DNA from: Lamellibrachia satsuma
Lineage: Eukaryota > Annelida > Polychaeta > Sabellida > Siboglinidae
Assembly: GCA_033239005.1 (NCBI GenBank)
Contig: BSQZ01000001.1
Coordinates: 8,254,000-8,317,999 of the forward strand
DNA length: 64,000 nt
Reading direction: 5' to 3'
Position numbers and translations under genes: made by a program. Positions 37,466 through 52,400 of the stretch are shown here, piece by piece. The notes below the pieces were generated by a model, which made no database searches, was not told the origin of the DNA, and saw only the letters and a program-made list of their open reading frames with translations. How positions within the stretch are numbered: the stretch's first letter is position 1; each line of letters opens with the position of its first letter.

Positions 37466-40459
37466 GGGTGGTCACATGGTCGGTGACCGGTGGCGAATTG
37501 GCCCCACCTTTGTAGTTATTCCAGTTAGAGCTAGTGTATTTTTAAGCAGGTAGTTGTATTCATAGACTGCGTGATAGCATGTAGGGCATTATGCTATTTG
37601 GTTTAAGGGTGTTCCATAACAATAGTAATGCCATTGTTTCTTTTATTTGTTCTAGGAATGCTGCTACTGCTTTGTGGTGAAATGTGGGCTCTATTGAACC
37701 TGACGTCCAGGAGGCTCGCATGGGGCGTAGTCAGCCTGGCGTTGGGTTGTGGAGCCCACATTTCTTTGTTTTACATTTCTTTGAAAAGTGGGCTTACCCT
37801 TAATCACCACAATAAACGTCATTCATTTGGCCTTTTCATATCTCTATATCTGTGTTGTGTTGTTGATTGCATAAATATATATATATATATATATATGACA
37901 GCTAAAAGTGGAATTAAATAGCTAAAATAATAAATTAAAGGCAATGCAACTATACATGGGATTAAAGGTCCATCATGCTGAAAAAGAAAGGTTTTCAACT
38001 GCCATTGGAAACCTTAACTTACTGTCTGTCCGTGTGCCGTCAGCTGTGGAACGAGCTGTGTGAGATGTGCTCAAAGAACCCGACCAAGGTGCTGTCTCTG
38101 AAGGTCGACCCCATCATCCGCCAGGGCATCAAGCGATACAGCGACCAGGTCGGCCTGCTGTGGAACTCACTCGCCGACTACTACATCCGTAGCAGCCACT
38201 TCGAGAAGGTACATCATCTGGGACAATCTTCATATAGAACTCCTTATTCTTACGAATTCTTCAATAGTTGTTACTTAGTCTATCATGTTTTTGATCACCA
38301 GATGGCAGGCATGTATAAACACGATGCATCGTGGGATCAATTGTCCGTCTGCTCAGGTTTCATGGCTAGAAAGGGAACATTTCAAATCGAAATCAAAAGC
38401 ATTTAAAATTAAAATCAATGATTTGTTTGGATTGATTTAAATCAAACAACTCTGCTCATGGCCCTCCCAAAATTTTCACTTTAAAGACCCCCCCAGCTTT
38501 GTGTTTCACATGTAATGTGCCATTCTAAAATAATTTTGTATGTTTGCTGAGGACCACTTAGCACTACATGGTGCCCCCTCAAGTGGTCCTCAACCCCCAG
38601 TTGGGGAAACCCTGAGCTACAGGAGCAGAGTTAGCTGTGGTTGGAGGAATGTGACTCATATTCTTCTATTTCAAAAACAGTAACAACTGTTGCCTTGTTG
38701 TCACTAGATACCAGACATTTGCCTTGTCATCACTAGATATCAGACGTTTGCCTTGTCATCACTAGATATCAGACGTTTGCCTTGTTATCACTAGATACCA
38801 GACATTTGCCTTGTCATCACTAGATATCAGACATTTGCCTTGTCATCACTAGATACCAGACGTTTGCCTTGTCATCACTAGATATCAGACGTTTGCCTTG
38901 TCATCACTAGATATCAGACGTTTGAGCAGGTTTTACAGTCAGTAAATATAATATATTTCAAGTGATTAATTTTGCCTGTAATGAAAGATGTAATACAACA
39001 AAGAAAACTTCTATTGCGTCGAAATCTTCGGACACTTAAGTTCAACAGCTCATCAATCCCAAAGGGTTAGGCAGTCTGTAATCATTTGATACTTTAAAGG
39101 CATCAACATATAGATGAGTACACTATGAATGCATTACAAGAAACCAGAGATCTATGTGTGTAATGTCGCTATGCATGTTCCAGGCTCGTGACGTCTATGA
39201 GGAGGCCATTCTGACGGTCGTGACAGTGCGTGACTTCACCCAGGTCTTCGATGCGTATGCCCAGTTTGAGGAAAGCATGATCAGTGCCAAGATGGAAACG
39301 ACGGCAAAACTCGGACCCACAGAAGAAGGTCAAGAAAACATTTTTCTTTGGGTAGCATATTATTTGAGTCAGCAGGGCATCTGTGGCGTCTGTTCTTCCT
39401 CGTTACTCCCTTTAAAGGGGTGAGGTTAGTTCACTTCTCCCTATCAGCAGCCTTCTCCCCCCCCATTTGTCAGTCTCCTCTGAGTACTTTCCAATATCCA
39501 ATCTACACTGTTTCTTCACTAATGTTACTTCATGTCCTCTAGTTCTACTGTCTTACATAAGTGATTGAGAGAAAAAATATTTCTATCAATATTTACATAA
39601 CCATTCAATATCTTAAAAACTTCTACTTGATCTCCTCGTAGCCACCTGGTCTCTAGGGTTGTTAAACACTTCTTTTAGGTGTTCTTCATTAACTACGCTA
39701 AGTGCAGGTACCAGACCTATTCACAACTTTGTTACTGTTTCACAATATTGTAATATTTTTGTAGACCTATACATGTGCTCTTTAAAAAGATATATCCTGC
39801 AAATACCATTGAGATGTCTATGTGAGTGTGTCACATATGATCATTGCTGCAACCATTGTTCAATAAATGCGTACTAGTCAGATATATACGTATGTTGATT
39901 TGTTAGATAGTAGTAGTTTTATGCTGTTTCAAAGCTCCAATTCTAACTGTATCGTCGGTGCATTGTAGATGACCTTGACATCGTGTCTGCATTGTAGATG
40001 ACCTTGACCTTGTGTCTACATTGTAGATGACCTTGACCTTGAGCTGCGTTTGGCGAGGCTCGAGGACCTCATGGATCGGCGACCTCTGCTTCTCAACAGG
40101 TGACCTTCATTTTATGTTTGGGCGCATTCCAATGTCTACTGTTACATGACTTGCTTAGGGCTTTGACTGATCGATGGGCATATATTATAAAAACAAACTG
40201 GATTGGCTAGTCATAGGAGTTAAGAAAGCTTGTTTCCTATAGAAATGTTGTTGTTGCAACTATCTTCCTTAACCATGCAATAGATGGGGCATCTGTGTGG
40301 CTGTCTTCATTGGGTCTACAATAGATGGTGCCCCTTCCCCCGATATTGTATTATTTTCTATGCTCCATAGACAGTTGCGATTTTCTGCATTTAGGTGCAA
40401 AAAGTCTTCGTTAAAATATTCAATGGCATTTGGATGTCAGCATGTAGTACTAGTAGTAC

Positions 40460-40490
<31 letters not shown>

Positions 40491-43400
40491 TGTAGTAGTT
40501 GTAGTAGTAGTAGTAGTAGTAATAGTAGTAGTAGAAGTAGTAATAGTAGTAGTAGTAGTAGTAGTCATACTAGTAGTAGTAGTAAAAGCTTTATTTCACG
40601 ACGGTGACCATGTCACGTTTATCGCGTGATTTTCAATGGGCCATCAATCACATCCACTCTTACATACACAATTATATAACGAAAGTAAAATAAATATACG
40701 CGTCAAAACAATATATAAACAAAATAAAACATAAATAAATACCTACGTAAAACGTGTCATTACAATACAAACATAAAAAATTAAAATAAAAAAATTAAAA
40801 CAAATATAAAAATATTATATCAATAAATATGTTATATAACTAAATCAATTAAAACCATTGAGTAAAAGCCATCAGTTTACAATAAAAAAATTAAAATAAA
40901 AAAAATGATATATATGTAAATAAATCTATAAATAATTTATAAATAAATATGTAAATTAATTCATTAATTTAATTAATGCCATTGAGTAAAAGCCATAAAT
41001 TTACAATTTCTAAATCATCAAAATTCATACAGGCCTGTCAAGTTCAAAATGTTCACAGTTATATAGATCTTTCTTGACATGTTTTAAAAACAGCGTTTTA
41101 AAACATTCTACACATTTCTCTTTCTAATATGTACTGGGATAGTGTTCCACAGTTTCCCTCCTCCATATACAAATGTACGCTGCCCTACAGACAGGTTGTA
41201 TTTTTGAACATGGATATTTGTGCAGCCGCAGGTGTGATGGTCGTGCACACTATTGTTTAGTATCAATATATCTGTAAAGTAAGCTGGGGCAAGCCCGTGT
41301 ATGATGTTATACATTACTAAGGTAAGCTGGGACAAGCCCGTGTATGATGTTATACATTACTATTGCAGTAAAATACCGTATGCGAACATCGATTGGTAAC
41401 CATCCTAGATCACAAAATAGTGTTACTGTTGAAACCTGTCATTTGTCTTTTACATTTATACGTGCATATTGCTTCATCATTTTATGAACATTCATAGATT
41501 GACCGCAGCTGCCCCATATCACGCACCTGTAGTCAATTATCGGTTGCACCATCCCCGTAAAATACAACTTCCATTCATGTAATGCCATTAATCGTTTCAC
41601 ATGATTGAACAGGTACATTCAGCTATGCAGCTTAGAACATAACTTTGTCATGTGTACAGTCCAACTAAGGTTGATGTCAACATATAATCATAGCAGCTTG
41701 TACATCTTAACTGGTGTCACAACATCGTTGTTGCCGCGTACACAGAAATTCGCATTTGCACATCACAGTTCAAAACCATGCAGTTAGCATCTGTCCAATT
41801 GTATAATGGTTTTGTGTTTGTTGTAAGTGACCGGTTTATATCTGCAACACATTTGCTGGTTGTGTGCAGCGTCGAATCATCGGCATACATATCAAAGCGT
41901 ATGTCTGATATTTTGAGAATTGAATCGTTCATGAATATGATGAAAAGTAAAGGTCCAAGTATTGAGCCTTGTGGCACACCTATCTTTACTGGTCTGACAG
42001 CACACTGTCATATTTCACGCACTGATAATGTTTGCCAAGGTAAGACTGGAACCAGGCCAACTTGTTTTCACGGCAACCATATAGGCAGAGTAAAATTAAC
42101 TCATGGTCAACCAAGTCAAAAGCCTTTCTCATGTCGACTAACACCATGCTGCATAAGTTGCCTTTATCAATATTGTTCAGGAAATAGTCTGTTAACTTAA
42201 GCAGTACGCTCTCACATGACCGATTCTCTCTAAAGCCGGATTGTTTGTCTAGTAGTAATTTATAATATGTCAGGTAGGCGTATAAATGGTTGTGCATGTG
42301 CCGTTCTAAGAGTTTCGATAGAATTGGTAGGACAGATATATGTATAACATTTATATCCACATAAGACCTAATTAGTGCCAGAAATTTAAATTAAGATTTC
42401 ATTACAAGTATATTGAGAAGTGTTATGGATGGATGGATGGATTGACTACTTTGTTTTTCTTGTTTGTTGCAGTGTTCTGCTGCGACAGAATCCACACAAC
42501 GTTCACGAGTGGCACAAACGCGTCAAACTGTTTGAAGGCAAGCCAAGAGAGGTATGACCACTAAATAACTTGCTCTAGTTACACAGGAACAGTCGCTTAT
42601 TTATCCTTTGTTACTTTATTCGTTAATTCCTTTATTAATCCAGGAACATTAGGTTAGAAATGGACCTAAGATGGAAATAATTAATACAAAGCTAATTTTT
42701 TTCAGGATAGTTGCAAAATACCATGTTGAACAACGTATCAAAAGTCCCCTAGTTTCTCCTGTGTGGGTTTGTCACAACAAGGTTAGATGCGTGAGAACTA
42801 TTATAGATTGCAGGCCATTAGGTTGAAATCACTTCCATTCATGAATTCCGCCATCAGGTTATTGCAACCACATGAAATCTTAACAAAAACTATTAGCCAT
42901 AACATCACAAATGATAAACACAATTTTTCCACTGAAATTTATCGCTCGTTAATTAAAAAGAAAAGTGTAATTTTGGGATCAAAGGATGATATTTTTATTT
43001 TTTACACAAGGCATCATGGTTGATATTAATTTAAAGCTTGTGAATTACTTAACAAAGCTGGCTATAAAATATCCAATATGTTAAAGATACATACTTGGTT
43101 GGACAAATTTAAGTTCAAAAGGTCAAAATCCCACCTATTATGAAACCTTACACCTGCCTCATATTAATTGTAGTCCCATTAACCATATTACATTGTTTTG
43201 TTATTGTGACACCCACTGGCATTACGCTTGATCATGAGTCATTTGGCCTCTCCCCGTGGGTGCAGATATTGATTTCTTGGCCAAAAACAGTGCCCACCCT
43301 GTGAAGTTGCAAGTGCATTTTTTTCTCTAAAAATAAACATTAAGACACAAAAGCCCAACCAGTTGTCACAAATTAACATTTTGTGTTTACAGAAATACAT

Positions 43401-46400
43401 AGGCCCCATAATTTTTTCTATAATTGTTTCTTTAAGATTGGGTGTTAACCTTAAATCAGACCTACCATAGTATGTTTCACACACTGGATATTTGTATAGT
43501 CCACTTTGTCCAGTAGATGACCAGGAGTACTGCCAGTAAGCTATAAATTGATACCAACCATGATGCCATTATGTCCAAAAGAAAAACTTGACATTTTGCC
43601 CCCAAAATTACACATTTCTCTTTAATGAGCGATATTTTTTGGAAAACTGTTGTTTGTCATTTGTGATGTTATGGCTAATAACTTTTTGTCAAGATTTCAT
43701 GTGGTTGCAATAACTGGATGGCAGAATTCATGAACGGATGTGATTTCAACCAAATGACCTACAATCTGTAATAGTTCTGACACATCTAGCCTCGTTGTGA
43801 CAAACGCACACAGAGGAAACCTGGGGACTTTTGATATGATGTTCAATATGGTATTTTCCAACTACCCTGAAAAAATTTACTTTGTACTATTTCTTTCTGT
43901 GTTCAACCCTATTGCTCCTGAACCATATTCCTTAAAGGTGCATCCTCAATTTGATTTTTTTTTTGTCTCATTTCAAATAATTTTTGCCAAAACCCAAACC
44001 TACCTAGTATCCACTGCACCATGGTAGTTCGTTTGTGCAACTTTTGTATGTAGTTTTTGTGGAATCATCAGACTACTAAATTACTTTATGCTTGTTCAAA
44101 CATTAAGTGAAGTGAAATTTTAAATGCTAAACAATCACGATTTTCACCCTTGGTGAAATTTCGTAACTTTGTCATGTGATCGGCGAGAGAATGGAAGTCA
44201 CGCCCGTGATCTGCGTTGACTCGCACAGTGTTTACCATTTTGGATGTCCACTATTTTGATCTTTACCAGATCTAATGACTGAAGTCAATTCTTTCGATGA
44301 TTTGAACAAAAATAGGCATTTTTTTCACACACTGCACATTACTTAAGCTAGTCACACACTGCACATTACTTGAGCTAGTCACACACTACACATTACTTGA
44401 GCTAGTCACACACTACACTTTACTTAAGCTAGTCACACACTACACATTACTTAAGCTAGTCACACACTACACATTACTTGAGCTAGTCACACACTACATT
44501 TCTTAAGCTAGTCACACACTACACATTACTTAAGCTAGTCACACACTACACATTACTTAAGCTAGTCACACACTACACATTACTTAAGCTAGTCACACAC
44601 TACACATTACTTGAGCTAGTCACACACTACATTTACTTAAGCTAGTCACACACTACACATTACTTAAGCTAGTCACACACTACACATTACTTGAGCTAGT
44701 CACACACTACATTTACTTAAGCTAGTCACACACTACACATTACTTAAGCTAGTCACACACTACACATTACTTGAGCTAGTCACACACTACACATTACTTA
44801 AGCTAGTCACACACTACACATTACTTAAGCTAGTCACACACTACACATTACTTAAGCTAGTCACACACTACACATTACTTAAGCTAGTCACACACTACAC
44901 ATTACTTAAACTAGTCACACACTACACATTACTTAAACTAGTCACACACTACACATTACTTAAGCTAGTCATACACTACACACCTGGACATAAATGAACC
45001 AGATCCGTGATGGGCTGAACCATTTCAGGAAGCAGCTTTAATTCCTTCATTTATTCAAGTAAATCCTCATCTTAGTATATACTTAACATGCGTGTGATTG
45101 TACACACATATCACAACTACATACTTTAAACTATAACTAGTATAAGTACAATAAATCATCTTCATCTTGAATAATACTACATTGTTTTATTTTTAAATTT
45201 GCCCAGGTAAGCACATATGCAGTAAAACTTCAAAATGCTAAGTTGTATTGGTGTGTCCAGGTGATCAACACATATACGGAGGCGGTGCAAACGGTCGAAC
45301 CAAAGTTGGCATCTGGGAAACCACACACTTTGTGGGTGGCCTTCGCCAGGTTCTACGAAGAAGCCCAGCAGGTGGAAGACGTGAGTGTTCTGTCCTCGTT
45401 CCCCAATGCCACTCGTTTGTAGATCCTTGCCTGTTAACAGAAATGTATGCCAATATTAATTGGCTAACTGATACACAGCTAGTTTGGGGTTTCCTATCGT
45501 TAACATTCTCAGAATATTTGGTTCTTGAAATATATCTACATTAACAATGTTTTAATCTTTTTAGCTGTAGTATATTTTCCATCACAAATTGTATAAAATG
45601 GGAATTTGACAGACTAATAAAGCATCCGTTATATTCCAGTAAGTATGTTCCACCTTCAAAATTGAAGATTTATAGGTAAAGCGGGATCTATATATGTCGT
45701 ACAACTAGCATATTTTGATGCATCGCCAAATCGTGTATTTTCTAAAATATTAATATGTGAAAGATCAAGATAGCAACATGTCTTGTAATGTTGTAAGGAT
45801 AATACTTTTAGCCAACAAAGTGTTACAAATATTAATAAATTCAATATTACAATGTCCCATAAAACAGTTGTGCAATTAACCAAATGGAAATCGCTGTACA
45901 TTCCCTTTATAAAGGAAGTTCAGCTACCTTTCAAAGTCACAAATGTTTGCTCGCTGAGGCTTTCGACACCCTCTCTGTCTCCATCGAAAATGTTGACTGA
46001 AAGGTAGCTAAACTTCCTTTAATATGAATTTTACAGTGTCTGGTAACAACTGACATGATGGGATCCTTCCATGATGGTTTCTCTGTAAATTTGTGTATTT
46101 TTATTTGACCTTTGTCACATTTAGTGAGATATTTATGCAAGTAGTTAAGCCCGTCATGTTAGTGTTTGATTGTAATTATACATGTCAATAAGTGCCATGC
46201 TTAGGTGATTGGTAAATTCAAACCAAATTGAAGTTTAGCAAGGTTACATCTTGATGACCTGCGACATCCAGAATGATGTTGGATTACTACTCTCTGATTG
46301 GCCGGTTCATTGGTGGACATCTCGGTGGTTTATCCCAGTTGGTAACCTTTAACTTACCTGCTTTGAGAAAACAGATTTAGAGTTGTCTCATGTTCTGTTT

Positions 46401-49400
46401 TCAGAGTCGCATCATCTTTGAGAAAGCAACAAAAGTCGAGTATAAACACGTAGATGACCTTGCCAGCATCTGGTGCGAGTGGGCAGAGATGGACATTCGT
46501 CACGAGTCAGTCTTTCTCCTTTCCTTTCTCCCTATTCCCCCCTTTCACCGATCCCTTCTCCCCTTTCTACACTCCCTTCTTACATTTCCCCACTCCGTTC
46601 TCCCCTTTCTCTTCTTCTCTTTCCCCGCTCCCTTCTTGTCTTTCCCCACTGCCTTCACTTTCCATTCTTCCTTTCCCAACTACCTTCTCCCCTTTCCCAT
46701 CTTCTCTTTTCCGTTATCTCTTTCCCCACTCCTTTCTTCCCTTTAACCAACCGAACCAAACCCTTAACCAAAACATATTGCAAGTCTTTTATTATTGTTA
46801 TTATAATTATTGTTATTATAATTATTATTATAATTATTGTTATTATAATTATTACGGATGTTATAGCTTACGTCTGCCAATGTCTTTCAGAAACTACGAG
46901 GAGGCGCTTACGTTGATGCAGCGGGCAGTGGCGCCCCCTGCCAGCAAAGTTGACTACCACGACAAAGTGAGTGTACCAACCTGCTACATCGATAGTTATG
47001 TTTACTTTCATTACATCCGTACATGAATCATAGACGTGTTTGTAGCTGATTGTATAAAAATGTTTCTAGTGGATGAATCTTGACAGATAAAGTGGATGAA
47101 TCTTGATGGAAAAGTGGATGAATCTGAACAGAAAAAAAGTGGATGAATATTAACAGATCAGTGACATCTTTACAAATAACTTAACATTAGAAGTTCAATG
47201 TCAAACATGAGCACTTTCAGCACACATGTGCCCAACCATAGGTTGAGTAGAATCAAACCCTGCAGTGCTTTAAGAATGAAAGCATTTGGAAACATGACTG
47301 TAGTACATACCAGAGGTATCATGATTGTAGCACATACCCGAGGTATCATGACTGTAGCCCATACCCGAGGCATCATGACTGTAGTACATACCCGAGGTAT
47401 CATGACTGTAGCACATACCCGAGGTATCATGACTATAGCATATACCCAAGGCATCATGACTGTAGTACATACCCGAGGTATCATGACTGTAGCACATACC
47501 CGAGGCATCATGACTGTAGCACATACCCGAGGTATCATGACTGTAGCACATACCCGAGGTATCATGACTGTAGCACATACCCGAGGTATCATGACTGTAG
47601 CACATACCCGAGGTATCATGACTGTAGCACATACCCGAGGTATCATGACGGTAGCACATACCCGAGGCATCATGACTGTAGCAAATACCCGAGGCATCAT
47701 GACTGTAGCATATACCCGAGGCATCATGACTGTAGCCCATACCCGAGGCATCATGACTGTAGCACATACCCAAGGCATCATGACTGTAGCACATACCCGA
47801 GGTATCATGACGGTAGCACATACCCAAGGCATCATGACTGTAGCACATACCCGAGACATCATGACTGTAGCACATACCTGATGTATCATGACTGTAGCAC
47901 ATACTCGAGGCATCATGATTATAGCACATACCCGATGTATCATGACTGTAGCACATACCCGAGGTATCATGACTGTAGCACATACCTGAGGTATCATGAC
48001 TGTAGTACATACCCGAGGTATCATGATGGTAGCACATACCCGAGGTATCATGACTGTAGCACATACCCGAGGCATCATGACTGTAGCACATACCCGAGGT
48101 ATCATGACTGTAGCACATACCCGAGGCATCATGACTGTAGCACATACCCGAGGTATCATGACTGTAGCACATACCCGAGGTATCATGACTGTAGCACATA
48201 CCCGAGGTATCATGACTGTAGCACATACCCGAGGTATCATGACTGTAGCACATACCCGAGGTATCATGACTGTAGCACATACCCGAGGTATCATGACTAG
48301 CACATACCCGAGGTATCATGACTGTAGTACATACCCGAGGTATCATGACTGTAGGACATACCCGAGGTATCATGACTGTAGCACATACCCGAGGTATCAT
48401 GACTGTAGCACATACCCGAGGTATCAGGACTGTAGCACATACCCGAGGTATCATGACTGTAGCACATACCCGAGGTATCATGACTGTAGCACATACCCGA
48501 GGTATCATGACTGTAGCCCATACCCGAGGTATCAGGACTGTAGCGTAGCCCATACCCGAGGTATCATGACTGTAGCCCATACCCGAGGTATCATGACTGT
48601 AGCACATACCCGAGGTATCATGACTGTAGCCCATACCCGAGGTATCATGACTGTAGCACATACCCGAGGTATCATGACTGTAGCCCATACCCGAGGTATC
48701 ATGACTGTAGCCCATACCCGAGGTATCGTGACTGTAGCCCATACCCGAGGTATCATGACTGTAGCCCATACCCGAGGTATCATGATTGTAGTACATACCC
48801 GAGGTATCATGACTGTAGCCCATACCCGAGGTATCATGACTGTAGCACATACCCGAGGTATCATGACTGTAGCACATACCCGAGGTATCATGACTGTAGT
48901 ACATACCCGAGGTATCATGACTGTAGCCCATACCCGAGGTATCATGACTGTAGCACATACCCGAGGTATCATGACTGTAGCCCATACTCGAGGTATCATG
49001 ACTGTAGTACATACCCGAGGTATCATGACTGTAGCCCATACCCGAGGTATCATGACTGTAGTACATACCCGAGGTATCGTGACTGTAGCCCATACCTGAG
49101 GTATCATGACTGTAGCACATACCCGAGGTATCATGACTGTAGCACATACCCGAGGTATCATGACTGTAGCACATACCCGAGGTATCATGACTGTAGCACT
49201 TGTGCATGAATGTTGTATGTGTCTTACTGCCTGTTATGTCATGCTCTATAGAACTTACATGAGTATCTATTACCTATCCAGAGGGAACCCGTACAAAAGC
49301 GGGTCTACAAATCTCTCAAAGTCTGGTCGATGTATGCAGATTTGGAAGAGAGCTTCGGCACATTCAAGGTAACGTCAGGCATGATTTTCTTCCCCTTGGT

Positions 49401-52400
49401 CACTTGCGTCACTTGGGGGCCACATCACTTAAATGGTTCCACCCTCCTGATGAGCCGACTACATCTATCGCATTCTCCCATTCTCTCCCCATCATACATT
49501 ATGACAGGCATAATTCATTCTCCGAATGATATCTGGGACACGTACTGTAATTTATCACTTCTCTGTAGGTTGTTGATTGACTGTATCAGTTGGTACAGCT
49601 ACAAAGTTGTTTATGGTTAAGTCATGTTATACAGTATAAACCATGTCTAGTCTAACATCTCGACTTCCCAAATGTATTTTAGTGAACCACATTTTGTTTA
49701 ATGTAATTTTATTGTAAAGTCATGTTATACAGTATAAACCATATCTAGTCTAACATCTTGACTGCCCAAATGTATTTTAGTGAACCACATTTTGTTTAAT
49801 GTAATTTTATTGTAAAGTATAAACCATATCTAGTCTAACATCTCGACTGCCCAAATGTATTGTAGTGAACCACATTTTGTTTAATGGAATTTTATTGTAA
49901 AGTCACGATAATGTATAAACCATGTCTAGTCTAACATTTTGATCGCCCAAATGTATTTTAGTGAACCACATTTTGTTTAATGTTATTTTATTGTAAAGTC
50001 ATGTTATACAGTATAAACCATATCTAGTCTAACATCTCGACTGCCCAAATGTATTTTAGTGAATCACATTTTGTTTAATGTAATTTTATTGTAAAGTATA
50101 AACCATATCTAGTCTAACATCTCGACTGCCCAAATGTATTGTAGTGAACCACATTTTGTTTAATGGAATTTTATTGTAAAGTCATGATAATGTATAAACC
50201 ATGTCTAGTCTAACATTTTGATCGCCCAAATGTATTTTAGTGAACCACATTTTGTTTAATGTTATTTTATTGTAAAGTCATGTTATACAGTATAAACCAT
50301 ATCTAGTCTAACATCTCGACTGCCCAAATGTATTGTAGTGAACCACATTTTGTTTAATGTAATTTTATTGTAAAGTCATGATAATGTATAAACCATGTCT
50401 AGTCTAACATCTTGATCGCCCAAATGTATTTTAGTGAACCACATTTTGTTTAATGTTATTTTATTGTAAAGTCATGTTATACAGTATAAACCATATCTAG
50501 TCTAACACCTCGACTGCCCAAATGTATTTTAGTGAATAACATTTTGTTTAATGTAATTTTATTGTAAAGTATAAACCATATCTAGTCTAACATCTCGACT
50601 GCCCAAATGTATTGTAGTGAACCACATTTTGTTTAATGTAATTTTATTGTAAAGTATAAACCATATCTAGTCTAACATCTTGACTGCCCAAATGTATTGT
50701 AGTGAACCACATTTTGTTTAATGTAATTTTATTGTAAAGTCATGTTATACAGTATAAACCATATCTAGTCTAACATCTCGACTGCCCAAATGTATTTTAG
50801 TGAATAACATTTTGTTTAATGCAATTTTATTGTAAAGTATAAACCATATCTAGTCTAACATCTCGACTGCCCAAATGTATTGTAGTGAACCACATTTTGT
50901 TTGATGTAATTTTATTGTAAAGTCATGATAATGTATAAACCATGTCTAGTCTAACATCTTGATCGCCCAAATGTATTTTAGTGAACCACATTTTGTTTAA
51001 TGTTATTTTAATATATCCGTTTATGAATATCGACCTTGCAGTTCAACATGCAATGTTAATATGATGTTTGGGATGAGACATTCAGATTAAACAGGTAACA
51101 GTCAAATTAAATAAAAAAAATACTGGGTCATTAAAACACATTTGGTCTGCATACCACAAACTTGCATGAGTCCATGAGATATAGGCGCGTCACCAATGGC
51201 TGCCATCATGTGACATTTAATGACATGACTTGTGTGTGTTGACAGTCATGTAAGGCTGTCTATGATCGGATCATTGATCTACGGATCGCCACACCGCAGA
51301 TCATCATCAACTATGGCATGTTCCTTGAGGAAAATAACTACTTTGAGGAAGCATTCAAGGTGGGTTTTCTGGTACTTGTCACATCACATAGGAGGCAGCA
51401 CTGTTGATGCATGTTTTTGTGTTTTATTCAGCAACAAAGTAATCACTCATTTATTTATTCAGTTGTATGTTACCCACAATCCAGGATGAAATCGCCACCA
51501 AATTAAACAAAATTGAAAGTGACCCAATAAAAACAGCAAAGATTTGTTGATTTGAACAACATTTTAATAAAAGAATGCTGACCATTTAGTCATCGGATTA
51601 TATGTCTGCAGTCACCTTTCAGCACACTGGGGTATTGATGGCATAATTTCATAAATTATCAACCAGGAACCACATTTGCACACAATAATGTGTTTGACAT
51701 CTAAATCTTAAATAACATTCTCTGTGCTCTTTAAGAGCCAAACGAGAATAAGTCGGTCATATTGGTTTGACGTAGCTAGCTGTTAAGTTGGTCTTCCTGG
51801 TTACGTAGATGTTTAAACGCTTCTTGTTTGAAGTTGTTGATATTTGATATGGTAGTTAATAGTTAGTTAGTCAAATTCTTGGACTGATTAGAAGAAACAA
51901 ACATACAAGGGAAAAAAGTTAATTATACCTCTACCATATCGTAAGAAGGATATAGATATGCTTGAATGCATACAAAGGAGAGCAACTAAAATGATTCCAG
52001 AACTTAGAGACCTTAGTTATGAAGAATGTCTGAAAGAATGTGGTTTAACAACTCTAGAGACAAGGAGGTTAAGAGGAGATCAGATTGAAGTTTTTAAGAT
52101 ATTGAATGGGTATGAAAATATTGATAGAAATATGTTTTTCTCACTCAAGAAGGATAGCAGAACTAGAGGACATGAGGTAAAATTAGTAAAGGATCAATGT
52201 AGATTGGACATCAGGAAGCACTCGTTCTCACAGAGGACAATAAATGAATGGAACAAATTGTCTACAGATTGTGTAACTGCTAGCAGCGTGAATATGTTTA
52301 AAAACAAGGTTGACACATATCTCAGGAGGGTGGGTTATAAGTAGATGAACATTGTTGGACTCTCGATAAGCCAATGGCTTCCTTGTCCACTTGCCATCTG

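Noticed and set aside
39962..40026. Upstream copies of the exon 8 acceptor as real alternative protein isoforms
   Set aside because: The copy at 39997 meets an in-frame TAG at the following unit, and the copy at 39968 also gives no productive frame.
44325..44985. CRISPR-like regular array
   Set aside because: Direct tandem units without spacers, in an animal intron; the same applies to the other arrays of the window.
47270..49207. 645-residue open frame on the minus strand and similar long frames on the plus strand
   Set aside because: They are the 27-bp array read in frames without stops; the array is intronic in XAB2, and no start, splice or domain evidence supports a protein.
51958..52344. 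Independent 128-aa gene
   Set aside because: It is the C-terminal piece of a CR1/L2-type reverse transcriptase repeated at several places in the window.
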